From Tulasnella sp. 424 (lineage: Eukaryota; Basidiomycota; Agaricomycetes; Cantharellales; Tulasnellaceae), in contig WSUB01000018.1 of assembly GCA_019633425.1 (NCBI GenBank), forward strand, positions 253,699 to 317,698: a stretch of DNA of 64,000 nucleotides, given 5' to 3'. The notes below the pieces were generated by a model. It did no database searches, was not told the DNA's origin, and saw only the letters and a list, made by a program, of their open reading frames with translations. This document shows positions 47,086-59,611 of this stretch, piece by piece; the first letter of the stretch is position 1; every line of letters begins with the position of its first letter. The translations under genes were made by a program, and so were the position numbers.

Positions 47086-47759
47086 TCAAATGGGGAGAGG
47101 AGGGAGATCGCGATCGAGGTATTTTCGGAGTTGCGAAACGCTCGCGTGACGTCCTGAAGAGTTAAAATTGCTGGAGTACTTTTCATAGATCTGCAATATT
47201 TAATCCGGAATTTCGGGGGGAAAGTCATGTGGGTTACCATCGGGCAAGGGAGCTGACAGAGAATAGCCACCTACCGGCGATAACGGACGTCTCTGGTCTC
47301 CCAATCGAGGAGCCAACGTCGTCCTTCCAGTCTCCAAAGACGCTCCTGGTTCTCGATAAGACTCCAAGGAGTAGAGGGTAATCTCGCTACTTGGTTTATA
47401 TAGCACATGCAAGGGAGCGGGTATAGTCGGACGTAATCTTTGAGTGACTATTGCACCTCTAGGTTTGGAAGTCTGGACACTCCTTAGCCCACTTCTCGGC
47501 AAGAACGGCCTCGGTCTAAAGTGCTCTGTAAAACTCAGAAGGGAATCTCTTATTCTTTGAGAGGGAAGAACTCTAGGATGACGATTGGAGCACAAGCGAC
47601 CAAGGGAGAATATCACCGCCACCGCAAGAGCTACGGGAGAACAATCAACAGCATATCTTCGAACATAAAAGGAATATAGTTACCGATTACAGTCATCGTA
47701 GTCACTGCAAAAACCCAGAAGCGCGTGGCTGGACTAAGGCCCCTTGGAAGAACGGGCAT
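47086..47759 (-). CDS. Small single-pass membrane protein, duplicate 1
   Basis: Exons 47684-47759, 47275-47630 and 47086-47190 (TGA), 537 nt, 178 aa. The N-terminus MPVLPRGLSPATRFWVF is followed by a hydrophobic stretch (AVTTMTVIALAVAVIFSLG) that crosses the first splice site. The rest is basic and proline/serine rich, with PRGAIVTQ and TIPAP shared with the second copy. It is predicted as a signal-anchor or single-span protein with a disordered tail. The paralogue at 49.2-49.8 kb keeps the same exon layout and phases, good evidence that this is a real gene. Function unknown; no family recognised. Confidence 0.6.
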
Positions 47760-49171
47760 GGATCGCTGTGGCTGGATTCAACTTGCAACCCGGCGCGCGG
47801 GGGGAGAAGGTCTTTGATATATCGATCAGTTCCAATGAAGCCTATTTGAACAGTTTTGGCTGTGGGGAAGAAGGCCAGCGCCAGTGTGTCTCACTGCACG
47901 AGGCCAAGCGGGTCCTCCTAGCAGCGTAAGTGCCGCTGATAACAGCGATATCATCCATCGAGATCCTACTAATAGCTAGCAGCCCAGCTACAGCAATTGT
48001 AATATAGTCTTTGATGAGTGGAGATGATATCTAAATCGGACGATACCCCGGGGAGCTCAGTGTTGAGCGAGGGGAATCCTCACCGTTATCATGAAATAGC
48101 ATCGTACGAGGTGGCGTCTGACTCCTGATATCAACTCAATCATCTCCGACTTGGAATTCTACGCAGAAATCCGCGCTTCGGCAAACGTTCAACCCCCGCC
48201 GAAGCGCCGGAAATCAGGGACGCTATGGTTCGCACGGTTTATTTGATAAACAGTGGTTTCGACTCGTTCACCCCATCCCTGATTACCTCTCTTATATCTC
48301 CCTCACGTGTTTGCTTATTTGCCCCGGATTACCTATGATCATGAAGCATAAAGTGTGCGTTCCAGATCCTCAATCGATATCACTGCGCAAGCACGACATG
48401 AGCCCGCCAAGTCATCGGTTGAAATCGCTGTTGAAGATGCAACAAGGTTGCAGAAGAAACGATACACTATCTGCGACGACGTAGAAAACTTTGGATGCTT
48501 TGTCATATCTTGGGAAACCGCTCATGATATTGGTTGAGACGGTTTCACCCATGGAGCTCTTCGGAGTGGAGGGTTTAGGTCTGTGCTTCGGTTCCCTGAC
48601 AAGCTGAAATGCTAATTATATCACGGAGAAAAGGAATTTCTTCGTAGAAACTCGATTAAGCTGTGGTTCTGTACTTTGCAGTAAAACGCAAACTGATAAC
48701 CTGTGCACGGCGCTGGCATGTATGAGCCCATCTCAGGGCCGTGCAAAACTATCTCTTCCGCTCGTTCCATAACAAAGTATCGTCTTCTGTACCATGATTC
48801 CAATCTATCTAGAGGTCTTAAGTCTGTTTCAATGGAGAGTAAGGGGAGCCGTGAAGGCAGCTTCAACCCACCGTCGCCGGCTGAGCCGAGCCAGTTCGCA
48901 AGCACTCACTATCCATGCATGGTCCTCGGTAGTCCCGAGGACACTGTGTCAGCTCCCACAAGCATTCCTCTTCAATTATGGGGCACGCTTGTCACATGGT
49001 CGACCTGGGCGATGCGTCCGTCTTCGTGGCCCCTTGCGTTTATCTTAAAGAGCTCCTAAGTTTGCTTCTATAAAATACAACTACAAGTTTTACATCTAAC
49101 GAAAATTTTTAAGCGGAATCTGTCTCCAGTGTTAAGTTTTAGACAGGGAGGGGAGGGAGATTACGATCAAG
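47760..49171. other. Intergenic, part of duplicated unit
   Basis: It contains segments (near 47.93 and 48.15 kb) repeated at about 49.98 and 50.21 kb, placing the duplication unit at roughly 2.1 kb. No further gene seen. Confidence 0.45.
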
Positions 49172-49803
49172 CTATCTTCGGACTTGCGATGGGCTCAGGT
49201 GACGCCCTGTAGAACCAATAAAGTTGGAGTTGTTTTCACAGATCTGTAATATTAAATGCAAAGAATAATGTCATATGGGCTACCATCAAGCAAGGACGCT
49301 GGTTGGAGAGGAGTGACATACTAGCAAGAACGGACGTCTTGGATCTTCCCATTGCCGAGCCAACGCCGTACTCCCAGCTCCGACTGATGTTGCTGGAGAA
49401 GGCTCAGGCAACGAAGAGCAGAGATTAGCTTCACTATATTGTAAATCTCGCCTATGGGCTGGAGCGGGGATAGTTAGGTGCGAGGTTTGAGCAACCACCG
49501 CGCCTCTAGGGATAGAAGCCGAGGCACTCCTTAACCGACTGGCTGGTCTTGGATGCCTTGACCTAGAATCTTCGGCGGGACTTGGAATAGAGTATCTTGC
49601 TACTTGAGGCCGAACTCTTGACCGATGATTGGGGAACAGGCGTTGTAGGCTGAAGAACAACGCCACCGCAAACGCTATGGGAGAAGAATTAAGAACGGAT
49701 TTTTAAAGCGGATGAGGACGTAGTTACCGATTAATATTACCAGAGCCCCTGCAAAAATCCAGAAGCGAGTGGCTGGCGGCAGGGCTCTGGGGAGGATGGG
49801 CAT
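49172..49803 (-). CDS. Small single-pass membrane protein, duplicate 2
   Basis: Exons 49728-49803, 49322-49674 and 49172-49243 (TAG), 501 nt, 166 aa. Start MPILPRALPPATRFWIF, then a hydrophobic segment AGALVILIAFAVALFFSLQ. The tail is basic and proline-rich, with PRGAVVAQ and TIPAP as in duplicate 1. The last exon stops 11 codons earlier than its paralogue (AGATAG against AAATAC), trimming the C-terminus. Intron positions and phases match duplicate 1 exactly. Function unknown. Confidence 0.6.
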
Positions 49804-51842
49804 GATGGTCGCTGATGGTTGGACTGGACTCCAGTGGACGAGCAGAGAAGATATTTCGAAGTACTCGGCAGTGCAAATGAACCCTCGTCTGGATATGGTA
49901 AGGGGGGCTTAGCGATGTGTTCCACCATTGTACACGGGTACCGGTCAGCGAGTGGCTTGGTCTTCAGTCTAATGGTCGTCGCTGATAACAGCGATAATGA
50001 TGTAACCAAATAGCACGCGTCACTAGCAAACTAGCCCCAAAGATTAATATATCCCTCAGACTTGTCTTTGGGGAATTGAAATCGTGGACGAATCGTACGA
50101 TCGAATTCTCTGAAGTGGGGCAGAACGCGTCGGTCTCGACTCTAGCGTTCTGATGGAACAGAATCCGACGACGGTGTCCCTTGTTCGTGGCACAAGTTTC
50201 AATTATCGTCGACTGGGAATTCCACGCAGAAATCGGTGTTACTGCAAACGTTCGACCTAATGATCGGAGGCACCTGGGATCGGTGTTCACACAGTTTGTT
50301 GAACTACTGGAACAGGCCATGGAACTCCCTCAAGGGCACGCCACCCACTTGTTCTTACACAAGTTAGCAGTGATTTGTGCGCAAATCGACAAATTCGTTT
50401 TTCTACCGGTTCTTGATCTGACTTCTCGCGCCGTCCACGGTAGCGTTGCTCTTCCTAGATGTTATCATCTCTTTGATTCTTTCCGCGATGTCCTAATCGT
50501 ATATACATATACTATCCAACTGTTTACGATGATGAAGCCGAAGTGCATTACATAAAACCAAGCACACCAGGTTGGTGGTTGGATGGTTCTTAGAAGAAAA
50601 GATCATCCATTCATCCGCAAAGGTCCGTCGGCGATGCCGTGAGTGTGAAATCCAAAGGCCGGGATGTACGATCAGTGGTCCGCACGTGCACCCCTCCACC
50701 TTCCCTCCACGGTACCAGCGGAACTTCCTGCTAACGTGATGAGAATATGCGAGTCTATTCTGGGTTTGGACTTGCCACCGTATATTCCTGAACAGGCTAC
50801 AGGGACTCTGAGATCCGGTTTATCTTATCGCCGTTGAGCGGCGGTGCACTAGGACTAATGCTTTCCAGGAAGAGGCGCTAATGAAAATGTCAAGGCGTAA
50901 AAGCGCGCCAAGAGTCATCTCGGCAAACGTGAAGCGAAGCGCTTTGGCCTGCGGCGTTCCTGATTGTAAGAGACTCTGGTTCAAGCAAGTGCGTTCCCAA
51001 AGTGATAAGCCGGGAGCCTGCCGAATAGGGAAGCGAGGAACGATGCCTAGACGGCCGTGCCGCGGAATAATGTTATCAGTGGTGGGATGTGAGTGTGGGG
51101 AAGAGTCGAGTCAGCCGTCGAATGAGCGAATGAGCGTGGTCTTGGATCCCAGTCTTTGGGTCGAAGTTGGAGTAATAAGGAAGCCGCAGGGGGCATGCCT
51201 CTTCGCTGACGACATGCTGCAGCACTGCTTCTCGCAGACCGAGTTACATGCCTTCTCCATCGGATGGAGCAGCGAGCGGGATGGACTGAGATGGGTCGAC
51301 GACATTGGGCGATTTTAAAGGCCGGCACAGCCGTCGGGGGGCTCACGTCGGTATCTTGGACGGCCGAGAATGAAAGGACGGGCATCGATGTAATCAGACG
51401 CAGCTTTTTGCATGCCTTTTGCGTCTTCTTCGTCGTGCGAGCGCATAGGGCCTTGAGGGGTCGAGGTATAGCCGCCGTTGCGATCGTCTCGCTGGCGCTT
51501 TAAGCGTCGGTTGCGTACATTTTTTTCGTGTCTTGTACGTCAAAACCGTCGAGAACGTCGTCCGAGTCATGCGTACATGAAAGAGAGTGTATTGTGCGTG
51601 ATGGTGAATGAGAGTTGCTCTTTGAACTTGAGGTCTTGATCCCGATTCAACACGAAACTGGATCCCACGCACTTGTCACGCTCTTATCCCTCTCCCTTCC
51701 ACCTCCTCCCCTCACATCCCCCCTTCCATCTCTCTCCCCCCCAAACGAACGACGAACGCTCCCGACGACGGCGCGTGAGTAGCTGTAGCAGACGAGCACG
51801 ATATCCCATCAAAATCAAAATCAAAAGCAAGCCGTCAAGGAC
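49804..51842. other. Intergenic region and cyclin leader
   Basis: No supported gene. 49.96-50.27 kb repeats parts of 47.92-48.23 kb. 51.68-51.75 kb is a pyrimidine-rich tract fitting the core promoter or leader of the cyclin gene. Confidence 0.45.
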
Positions 51843-53886
51843 ATGTTGGCCCTTGCACCTCATCCGCCTCCAATGACACCCGGTAGCACCACTATCGGGC
51901 ATCACCACCAACCACCCTCAACTACTCGCTCTTCAAATCCGCCTCAGCCTCCCAGCAGAGCATCAACATCAACCCGCACTCTGGGATCGCCAAAGCGAGT
52001 CGTCAGGCCAGCACCTCCCCTCGCTCACTCCATCTCCGCTGCTCCGGCCGTCGCATCCACTTCTTCGTCAGCACAGTTTGTCCATCCTCCCCCGGCAAGC
52101 GCGCCTCTCCCACCCGCTCAGGCATCACCCCTCCCCGCCAGCAACTCAACTCTTCCTGCTCCGGACATCGCATCTTATCCACCTAATGATCTGTTACGAC
52201 TCCTTGCTCAACTTTTGCAAAAAATCGCATCCACAAATGACAAGATCTATCATTCTTCGTCTTCCAGTTCAAATCCCAACGGCACTACCCCACCTCAAGC
52301 ACATCTCCGCAACTTCTCGCATGCAGGAGCTCCCGATACCCTGCAAACTCCCTCCACCCAAAGGCCTTTATTTAGCTCTTTAACTTCAGCATCCCGGACG
52401 TCCGTCGCGTCCCCGACGTCTCCCTTGTTCTTCCACGCCCGGAACGTACCCACCATTTCAATCGAATCCTACCTCCTCCGCATACTTAAATACTGCCCTA
52501 CCACAAATGAGGTTTTCCTGAGCTTGCTCGTCTATTTCGATCGGATGGGCAAACTCGGCGAGGCAATCCAGGAAGAAGAGGCTGTGGCCTCCAAGGCAAA
52601 ACAGGATGATCAAGATGATGATGAGCCGATGGGAGAAGTGGACAATCCCGAAGCGGCTAATTCTACCGCTACGCCACTTGTGATTGATTCATACAACATC
52701 CATCGGTTGATCATCGCTGGAGTTACGGTCGCGAGCAAGTTCTTCTCGGACGTGTTCTACACAAATTCGCGCTACGCGAAGGTGAGCTTTGACCTTCCAC
52801 GTCGGTTTTGCACGTTCGTTCCACCAGAGAGACTAAAGCGCTCTCCGCAAATCTTCCTCTACCTCACCTCACGTGCCACTCTAGGTTGGAGGTCTTCCCA
52901 CACAAGAGCTGAACAAACTGGAACTCCAATTCCTTCTCCTCAATGATTTCCGCTTGGCTATCTCGCCAGAGGAATTGCAGCACTACTTTGAACGGCTCCT
53001 GTCGCATTCCTGGTCCGACACACAGACCGTGGTCTCGAGTTCAAGACCGACGTCACCCGGCATTGAACTGTTCGGTCATGTTCCGCCATATTACGAGCTC
53101 CTCCCCGTTACTCTCGCTATTCCTCCGTCACCCGCTCCATCAACTACCTCATCACTCTCTTCGCATCTGCCCGAACAATCCCAAGACCAATATGACTCTT
53201 CCGGAAATCCATCCGTGGTTCAGACGCCTGCCACCAGCAGCGACCTTTCATCCGAGTCGACGTCGACGATCACGCAGTCGTCTTTCAACGTGCCTTCGTC
53301 CACTGTCTCGTCTACGCCCGGCAATCATAGAGCCTCGAGCGGCGATGATGGAACCTTTGTCGCGGAATCCGAAAGGAGCTTCGTTCGCAGCGAGACTGAG
53401 GTCGGCAGCGAGAGTACGGACGATGACCCGACGATTCGGATAAACAACCCACAGCGTCCATCAATCCTCCCCGGTAATAGCGGGGGCGGGGACGATGCTG
53501 AAGAAGAGGAAGAAGGGAGGAGAACGCCAAACCGCCGAAGCCTCCACCGCGCGAGCTTGACAAGTAACGGAACCAGCCAGTACTCGTCTTACGCCAACAC
53601 CGACTTGGAAGAGGATGAAGAAGACATTGTCACTTCGGCCGCTGCCCAGAGAATTAGAAGCGATTCTCCCTGTGCGTCTTTGAGATACGTAGATGGACGA
53701 TTCGATCGGAACAGTGGGATGGACGGAACGCCAGGGTTGGGAGCAGGAATGACCCGGTGCGGAGCAGATGTCGATGAGGAAGGTGATTTGACCGAGGATG
53801 AAGTCGTGTATCCTGGGAGTGGTAGGATCAACGGGGCTGTTGGTGTCAGGGGAAGGTCGAGTGGGAGTACCAAGACGGCGTCATGA
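51843..53886 (+). CDS. Pho80/PCL-type cyclin
   Basis: Exons 51843-52781 and 52885-53886, 1941 nt, 646 aa. About 200 residues of Pro/Ser-rich leader precede a cyclin box of the Pho80 type: VPTISIESYLLRILKYCPTT, FLSLLVYFDRMGK, YNIHRLIIAGVTVASKFFSD, NSRYAKVGGLPTQELNKLEL and LLNDFRLAISPEEL. The box is interrupted by an acidic insert (QDDQDDDEPMGEV). The tail from about residue 350 is Ser/Thr/acidic and probably disordered. Pho80-type cyclins activate Pho85-like CDKs in phosphate, glycogen and polarity control; which partner applies here is unknown. The intron lies inside the cyclin box at AK-VGG, a common fungal position. The ATG chosen is the first in frame after the pyrimidine-rich leader. Confidence 0.88.
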
Positions 53887-54557
53887 TCGCTGGCCGGTGA
53901 TACGCTGGGCGTCTTCAAACTGGAGGAGATGGGGAGTTTTCAGACGCATCCATCAAATGTCTCCGCCAAAACTGGATGCTTTTGCGATCCTGTGTATGAA
54001 CAACGTTTTCTCTCTCCCTCTGTCTCTTACGTACTATATCTCCAAGTGTTGTTGCAGCCGCACATAACACACAGTCGCTCATTGCCCAATCTTGTTTCAT
54101 TTTGCTCTCGCTCTCTGGGTCGTTTTTTTTTTTTTGTGGTCTCTTTTCTTTTCCTTACTCGTACTTACTTGCAATCGTTTCCCTTTTTCTTTTCAATTCC
54201 TGTAGACTTATGTATTTTGTTTGCTCTCCCCACTCTCGCGGCGACACTTGAGATCAGCGAGGTGTTTCAGCGAGATGTTTCATCGCACGAGGTTCGGGCT
54301 CGAAGCGCTCCCCGATCAGAATTCAGGGCGGGCTAGGGAGGTCAATTAGATAGAAACGAACCAAGCGTACTATGGGAAGGTACAGCGACGGGAACTGCTA
54401 CAAGGCATTGTAACCTTAAACTTGGGGGTTACTCTCATCTGAAGGGGCGGGTGTCATCACAATCCCGTCCTCGGTGATTGTGATGGTAATGTTAGGGGTA
54501 TTTGGGCTATGAGAAGCAGGCGGGAATCAGTGGTGGGGGACTAACACTTGGGTACGA
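53887..54557. other. Convergent intergenic region
   Basis: It lies between the cyclin and kinase-TPR stop codons. It has T-rich tracts (for example T13 near 54123) expected of 3' ends. No gene seen. Confidence 0.5.
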
Positions 54558-56973
54558 CTAAACATACTCCAATGCGATCGTCTGCCTCATAACTCCAGGG
54601 CCGTCAAACAACCCAATCATGTAACGGAGCTCATCTGCTTGCATCTTGCATATATCTGCGAGGTTGTGATGCTCGGTTGTTGGAGTTGCTCTGAAAAGGG
54701 CGGCGGCCTCCTCTAACGGTGCAATGGCCTGTGGCCACATACCCAATGCTTTCCGCGCGAAACCCAGGAGAGATAGAGCCTTCGGTAAATGGTTGTTAAG
54801 GTCGGAGCCGACACGGGGAAAGAGCTTTGCCGCTGCTTCTGCATACTCTGCTACTTCTGCATACCGCTCGAGCCTGTAGCATGCGTCTGCCATACCGTAC
54901 GCAGCCTCTGCTTGACTGTACTCGTCGCCGACAGCGGCTGATATCTCGCAACACAGTTTGTAATCTTTGATAGCTTTTTCGTACTTCTCTTGCTTCTTGT
55001 AGAGCCATCCGCGCGTCGTGAGGTACGGGAGAAGCGCTGAAGGTATTAGGGAAGGGGAGTCCACAAAGCGGAATGCCCCATACGACTGTTCAAGCACCAT
55101 TTCGGCGAGCTCAAGTTGACCCTGGATGATGAATACGGTTGCTTGCTGCCTTATTGAGGTTGCCTGACCGAGGAAAAATTCGTCGCTGTCACTGCATTTC
55201 ATAGCGACATTGCCGGCGCCGTTGAAAAGCGATAAAGCCTCGTCGTATCGTCTTTGTGACAGGCGTATGGTCCCCATTTGATAAAGGGCTCTCCACCAGA
55301 CGCGAGTGTTGTCAATCGATTTTGCGACATCGACGGCTCGAGTGTATGACGCAAGCGCTTTGTCCCAATCTGCTTGAGTAAAGGCCAGGTCGCCGAGCGT
55401 CAACAGCAACTCGGCTGAACGAATTTGAGGCTCGCCGCCTGCTTCTTTGTCGGTCGGAATAGCTTTGGGCTGTGAGAGGAATGTATGTCGGTGGGGGATA
55501 ATCACCGAAGGCCTGCCATTCGACGCACCATGTGTTCAATTACTAGAGAGCACCGTTGGGCCGAAGGGCGGCGAACGGGTTCTGGGTGCCAACAATCGAC
55601 AATCAGGCTGCTTAGAGCACGTATCTCTGCCATTTGAGTCTCGTCCCCTATTGGAGGGAGCTCGCCCCGAACAATCCGATAAATTATACGAGCGTCCTGT
55701 GTGATGTTGTGGAAAGGAAGGTGATCCGTCATGATCTATCGAGGTGAGATGATGATGTTGGGTGAGACATCTCAGAATACTATAAATTCGCAGCATTTCT
55801 TACCTCCCAGCAGATCCAACCTCCAGCCCAGATGTCGCTTGGGAGATCAGGCTTTTCGCCCTTGAGCACTTCAGGACTAGCCCAACGAGTAGACCAGCCT
55901 GGTCCAGTGATCGTCTCGAGGACTTCTACAGTCAAACCCTCAGGTAGGCAACCAGAAGGAGAGACTAACGCAGATTCCGCGATCTCGGGGGGCTGAGACG
56001 ACGGTATTTCGGCTTCGCCTTGTTCCCCTCTACTTTCCATCACCCGAGCGGAGCCAAAATCAGTGATGATAGCATGGTAGCTTTCACTCACTAGGATGTT
56101 GAGCTAAGATTATGCGAGTCAGTCAAATCTGTCACAAAAAGATTTAATGCAAATCGCTGTAAGACGGACCGACTTCAAATCCCCGTGGCAGATCGGAGGA
56201 TTGAGAGAGTGAAGGTGGCTGACCCCTGCCATGACGCAGGATATCTATGGAGACCATATTATTACACGGAAGTTGGTTTAAAAACAGAGCGGAGATTAAT
56301 ACCAGGAATATGCGTTCTGGAATTTCCCAGCGGCCCGAACTGAGGAACTCCCGGACGTTGCCGTTAGCCTGCCACGGCAAAATCATCCAAGCAATTTTGC
56401 TGTCGACGTCCTCGATGAATCCCTCGAGTCGTATGATATTTTCGTGCGATATTGGGGCCAGTATACCGACTTCTCTGGCAAGCGACTGGAACGCCTGTGC
56501 TTCAGTCAAAGGCCAAAATCAAAGTCGAAAATGAACCTCACGCGAAGGACGGAGCTGCTACCTTTCTTCTCGTCAAACTTCAGTTTCTTCACTGCAACGT
56601 CCTGTATCGCGAATGGCAGGAGGTCAGCCTCGAAGGATAGGGTACTAGGATATCATTGCTAGCCTTGGAGCCATGAGTCTGACACAAGTTACTGAATGCT
56701 TTTTCCGACGCCTCCTTTTCGTCTTCGTTGTTCTGAGACAAACGCAGGGATGCAAGCGTAACGACCGCCGTTCCGCCCATGGCACCAGTACGTTCTTTCT
56801 TGGGAATGACGATACTTTTAGCCGAGATTCTAAGATGTTCCAAGCTTTCCAGTTTGGCTCTCTAAGGGACTCAGATTGTCAGGGGAACGTTTGCCAAGTA
56901 GGTGCAGCCTGCTTACCGCAGCTAGCGTTTTACGCTGATCGATTGTCACATCCTGGCCACAGTTGTCTGCCAT
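54558..56973 (-). CDS. Protein kinase fused to TPR repeats
   Basis: Exons (minus): 56917-56973, 56562-56861 (with one unresolved internal intron), 56303-56499, 56170-56244, 55804-56103, 55529-55735, 54558-55469; about 668 aa. The kinase half has VAVKKLKFD (ATP lysine), AREVGILAPISHENIIRLEG (helix C), CHGDLKSLNILV (catalytic loop), ITDFGSARVM, WASPEVL and DIWAGGWICWE. The last exon holds at least five TPR-like helical pairs (AELLLTLGDLAFTQADWDKA, ALYQMGTIRLSQRRYDEALS, YLTTRGWLYKKQEKYEKAIK, AEAAYGMADACYRLERYAEV, ALSLLGFARKALGMWPQAIA). TPRs bind peptides or partner proteins; the fusion suggests recruitment-dependent signalling. To keep frame, the internal intron in exon 2 must be 2 mod 3; a 41-nt GTGTCA...CTAG intron fits. 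Substrate unknown. Confidence 0.82.
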
Positions 56974-58144
56974 TTTATCTGTATAATAGGCAAAGAGGAG
57001 ATGAGGGAAGGAAAAAGAGGGAATAATCGAAGTGGGGGGCAGTTGAACTGTTGAGAGGAAGCTGCTGAGTACGTGATACTTGCTGAACTACCAGATATAT
57101 ATAGACATAAGATGTATTTCATAGCATCGCAAATGCGTTAGGTCCGCTATCGATAACCGCCTACGCGTCGTGGTGAAAAGTTACCGGGTGGATAACGCCT
57201 TCTGCGCCATCCCAGCGAAATTACCCCATCCCGAATAGATCAAGTTAAGTACAGTGAATTACCGAGCGAAAAAAATTCACACTATGCACACTAAATTATC
57301 AAGGATCCCCTTGATAGTGATCGATGAGCTCAGTTTTGGGATCCCAGCACATGCCCACTACAACCGAACGTCATTCTAGCGGGATGGGCACAATGTACGG
57401 AGTGAGCGGGTTTGGTAGGGGAGTACACATTCGAGGGATTAGGTGTAAACTTGTGCGAAGTATCGCGAACGGACCTATCTAGTGCCGACACCGCCCACTG
57501 CCCGAAATTGCCGTCCCCGCGCTTGAATTTGAATCGATCGGATCTGGGTTTCGATCAGAACTCGTTTAGTTTCCATTTTTGTCTATTATTTTTCCTGTCG
57601 GGTCTCCCCTCCTATTCTATACAGACGCCATAGATCTAGTTTAGGTTGATTCTTTAGCGAAGCGACGGAGGTGTTACCGAACTTTTATCTCTTGTGAGTC
57701 ATGACATAACCGTCCCGTCTCCTGGCTCTAATGCGGTCTCGCACGAGAACCATCTTCGGCCACCCCGCTTGGCAGAGTCAGGCCCTCACACAAACAGGTA
57801 TCTTCTTGTGCCTCCCGGCCGAGCGAGAGAGGAAGTATGCGGATCCGGAGAAGCCATGATTATATTCACCCAAATACCAAGACCACCACCAATTATACGC
57901 CTAGAAAAGAAAATAAAGGCCCCAAATGCTGAAGGCATTTGGTCCCCAGGAAATAAGATAGCAACCCAGTGATCGGTGCGAAGTTCAAGGGATGTTCGGC
58001 AACTCGCATACTTTCAATAAGAACCCTGGCGCACCCGGCGATCAGAGAGAGATACGAGGTTTGTCAAATGTATATGATCACTGAAGTCAACTATCCCAGA
58101 TACAAGGTGTTTTGTTGACATGGTCAATGCGAAAGTTAGATCAT
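56974..58144. other. Intergenic region
   Basis: It should hold the kinase-TPR promoter on the left and the LPMO 3' end on the right. No supported gene. Confidence 0.5.
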
Positions 58145-59611
58145 CTACGAGGGAACACATTGAGAGTAGTAGGTGCTCTGAGCTTTGCATGTGTATCCTG
58201 TAACGCACTGCAACGAAAGGGACGTTAGCCTAGAAACTAGCGGACAAATTGAAGAAATGATAACGTACTCTCGTAGGACCGGTCCAGCTTTGGCCACCAC
58301 ATTGACCATAAGCCGTCTGCTGCGGCCCAGATGGGGCAGTAGTTGTAGAACCTGGATTGCTCGTAGGAGTGGCTGTCGGAGGAGTGCCACCGTAATAGCC
58401 CGGGCCACCTCTGGCAAAGGTTTTGTTCAGGTTTCAACAGAATTTCTGACTTTTCAATCGGCAGCACTCACTGCAAAACGACTGGCCCACCTAGGAACAG
58501 AGAAAACCGTGAGTGATCGGGGACCATTGCGTTGGCGTTGAGAACGAACTCACCTGGAATCACATAAGTGGGGTTCTGAGGCGTAACCGTGTACAGTTGC
58601 ATCAAAATACCGGGGTCGTTCGTCTTGTAAGCTCCCGGAAGAGCGATACCAGTAGGGTTAGCAGAACCGCCGCCGGTGATTTTGATCTGGATGCACGTAG
58701 GATAGAACTGGAGACGAAAGGATGAGAGTGCACCGCTTTAGTATCACAGGCGGGCACGACTCACTTGAGCGCCGTTAACCTGGCTCTGTAGTGGGGAAAA
58801 ATATATATTTTTAACTTCGCAAGGTCAAGAAGCTCGAGATTGTTGGGCGTACCGCAACGTGGAGTCCCAAAATCTCATGTCTCAACAGGTACTCCCCGTT
58901 AGCCAATGAAGCAGGAATCTTGATGGTATAGGTTCCAGGGGAGTGGAGGTTCTCCTCGGCCCAAGGAATGGCGCGGTTGGGGTCATCTGGACAACGAGAT
59001 CGGTCAGCTCGCATTACTTGACTATATAGATAAGACATACATCCGTCCTCAGCAATTTCTATTTGACAGGTTATCAGTGACTGTATATAACGAATTCAGT
59101 GGAGGTTTACTCACTAACCCAGACGTTGCCGGTGTCGCCTTTAAAAGTTGAGCAGCCGTTCGGGCAACGTGCGACATAAGTCATGACAGGGCTAACGTCC
59201 AACATCAGGGAGATACACAACGTAACAGACATCGGTATGGGCCTACCCTTGGTGCACTGAGTTCCAAGGATTCCAGTCGAAGGTGACTTCACTGCCAGCC
59301 ACCACAGGTGCTATATTAGCCACCGGGACATTTCCGCCAGGCTACATGACAATTTTGTTGGTGGAACAAGTGCATAGAGTAGAATGAAATGAGCGTACCC
59401 CGCAAGTGATATTTGGACCAGTGAAAGGGGCGGCTGGGCCGACGTCATTGAGCTTGCGAATGGGCGAGTTCGGGTCAGCTGCGCCGTATGCGTCAGCTGC
59501 TACGTACGTCGCAACGGGGTTGTGAGTAATAACTCTGTGGACTTGACCATGCCCAGCGGCCAGAGACGCTAGCGTGCTCAAGAGTAAGGCGGATAGGGTG
59601 TTTGAACGCAT
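58145..59611 (-). CDS. AA9 lytic polysaccharide monooxygenase with C-terminal CBM1
   Basis: Ten exons: 59399-59611, 59247-59341, 59115-59191, 59041-59058, 58853-58986, 58765-58785, 58554-58707, 58472-58490, 58269-58410, 58145-58207; 936 nt, 311 aa. A signal peptide ends LASLAAG, so the mature protein starts at His (HGQVHRV), the first copper ligand. The second ligand is His in SVHQGPVMTYVARCP. LLRHEILGLHVA and QFYPTCIQIK supply the second-sphere His, the Gln and the axial Tyr. A Thr/Ser/Pro linker leads to a cellulose-binding module (YGQCGGQSWTGPTRC, then CKAQSTYYSQC). It is secreted and oxidatively cleaves cellulose or hemicellulose. The exons of 18, 19 and 21 nt are each flanked by normal splice sites. 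Confidence 0.93.

Noticed and set aside
57290..57325. Inverted repeat TATCAAGG / CCTTGATA
   Set aside because: Only 8 bp per arm, no flanking duplication and no following T tract; likely chance.
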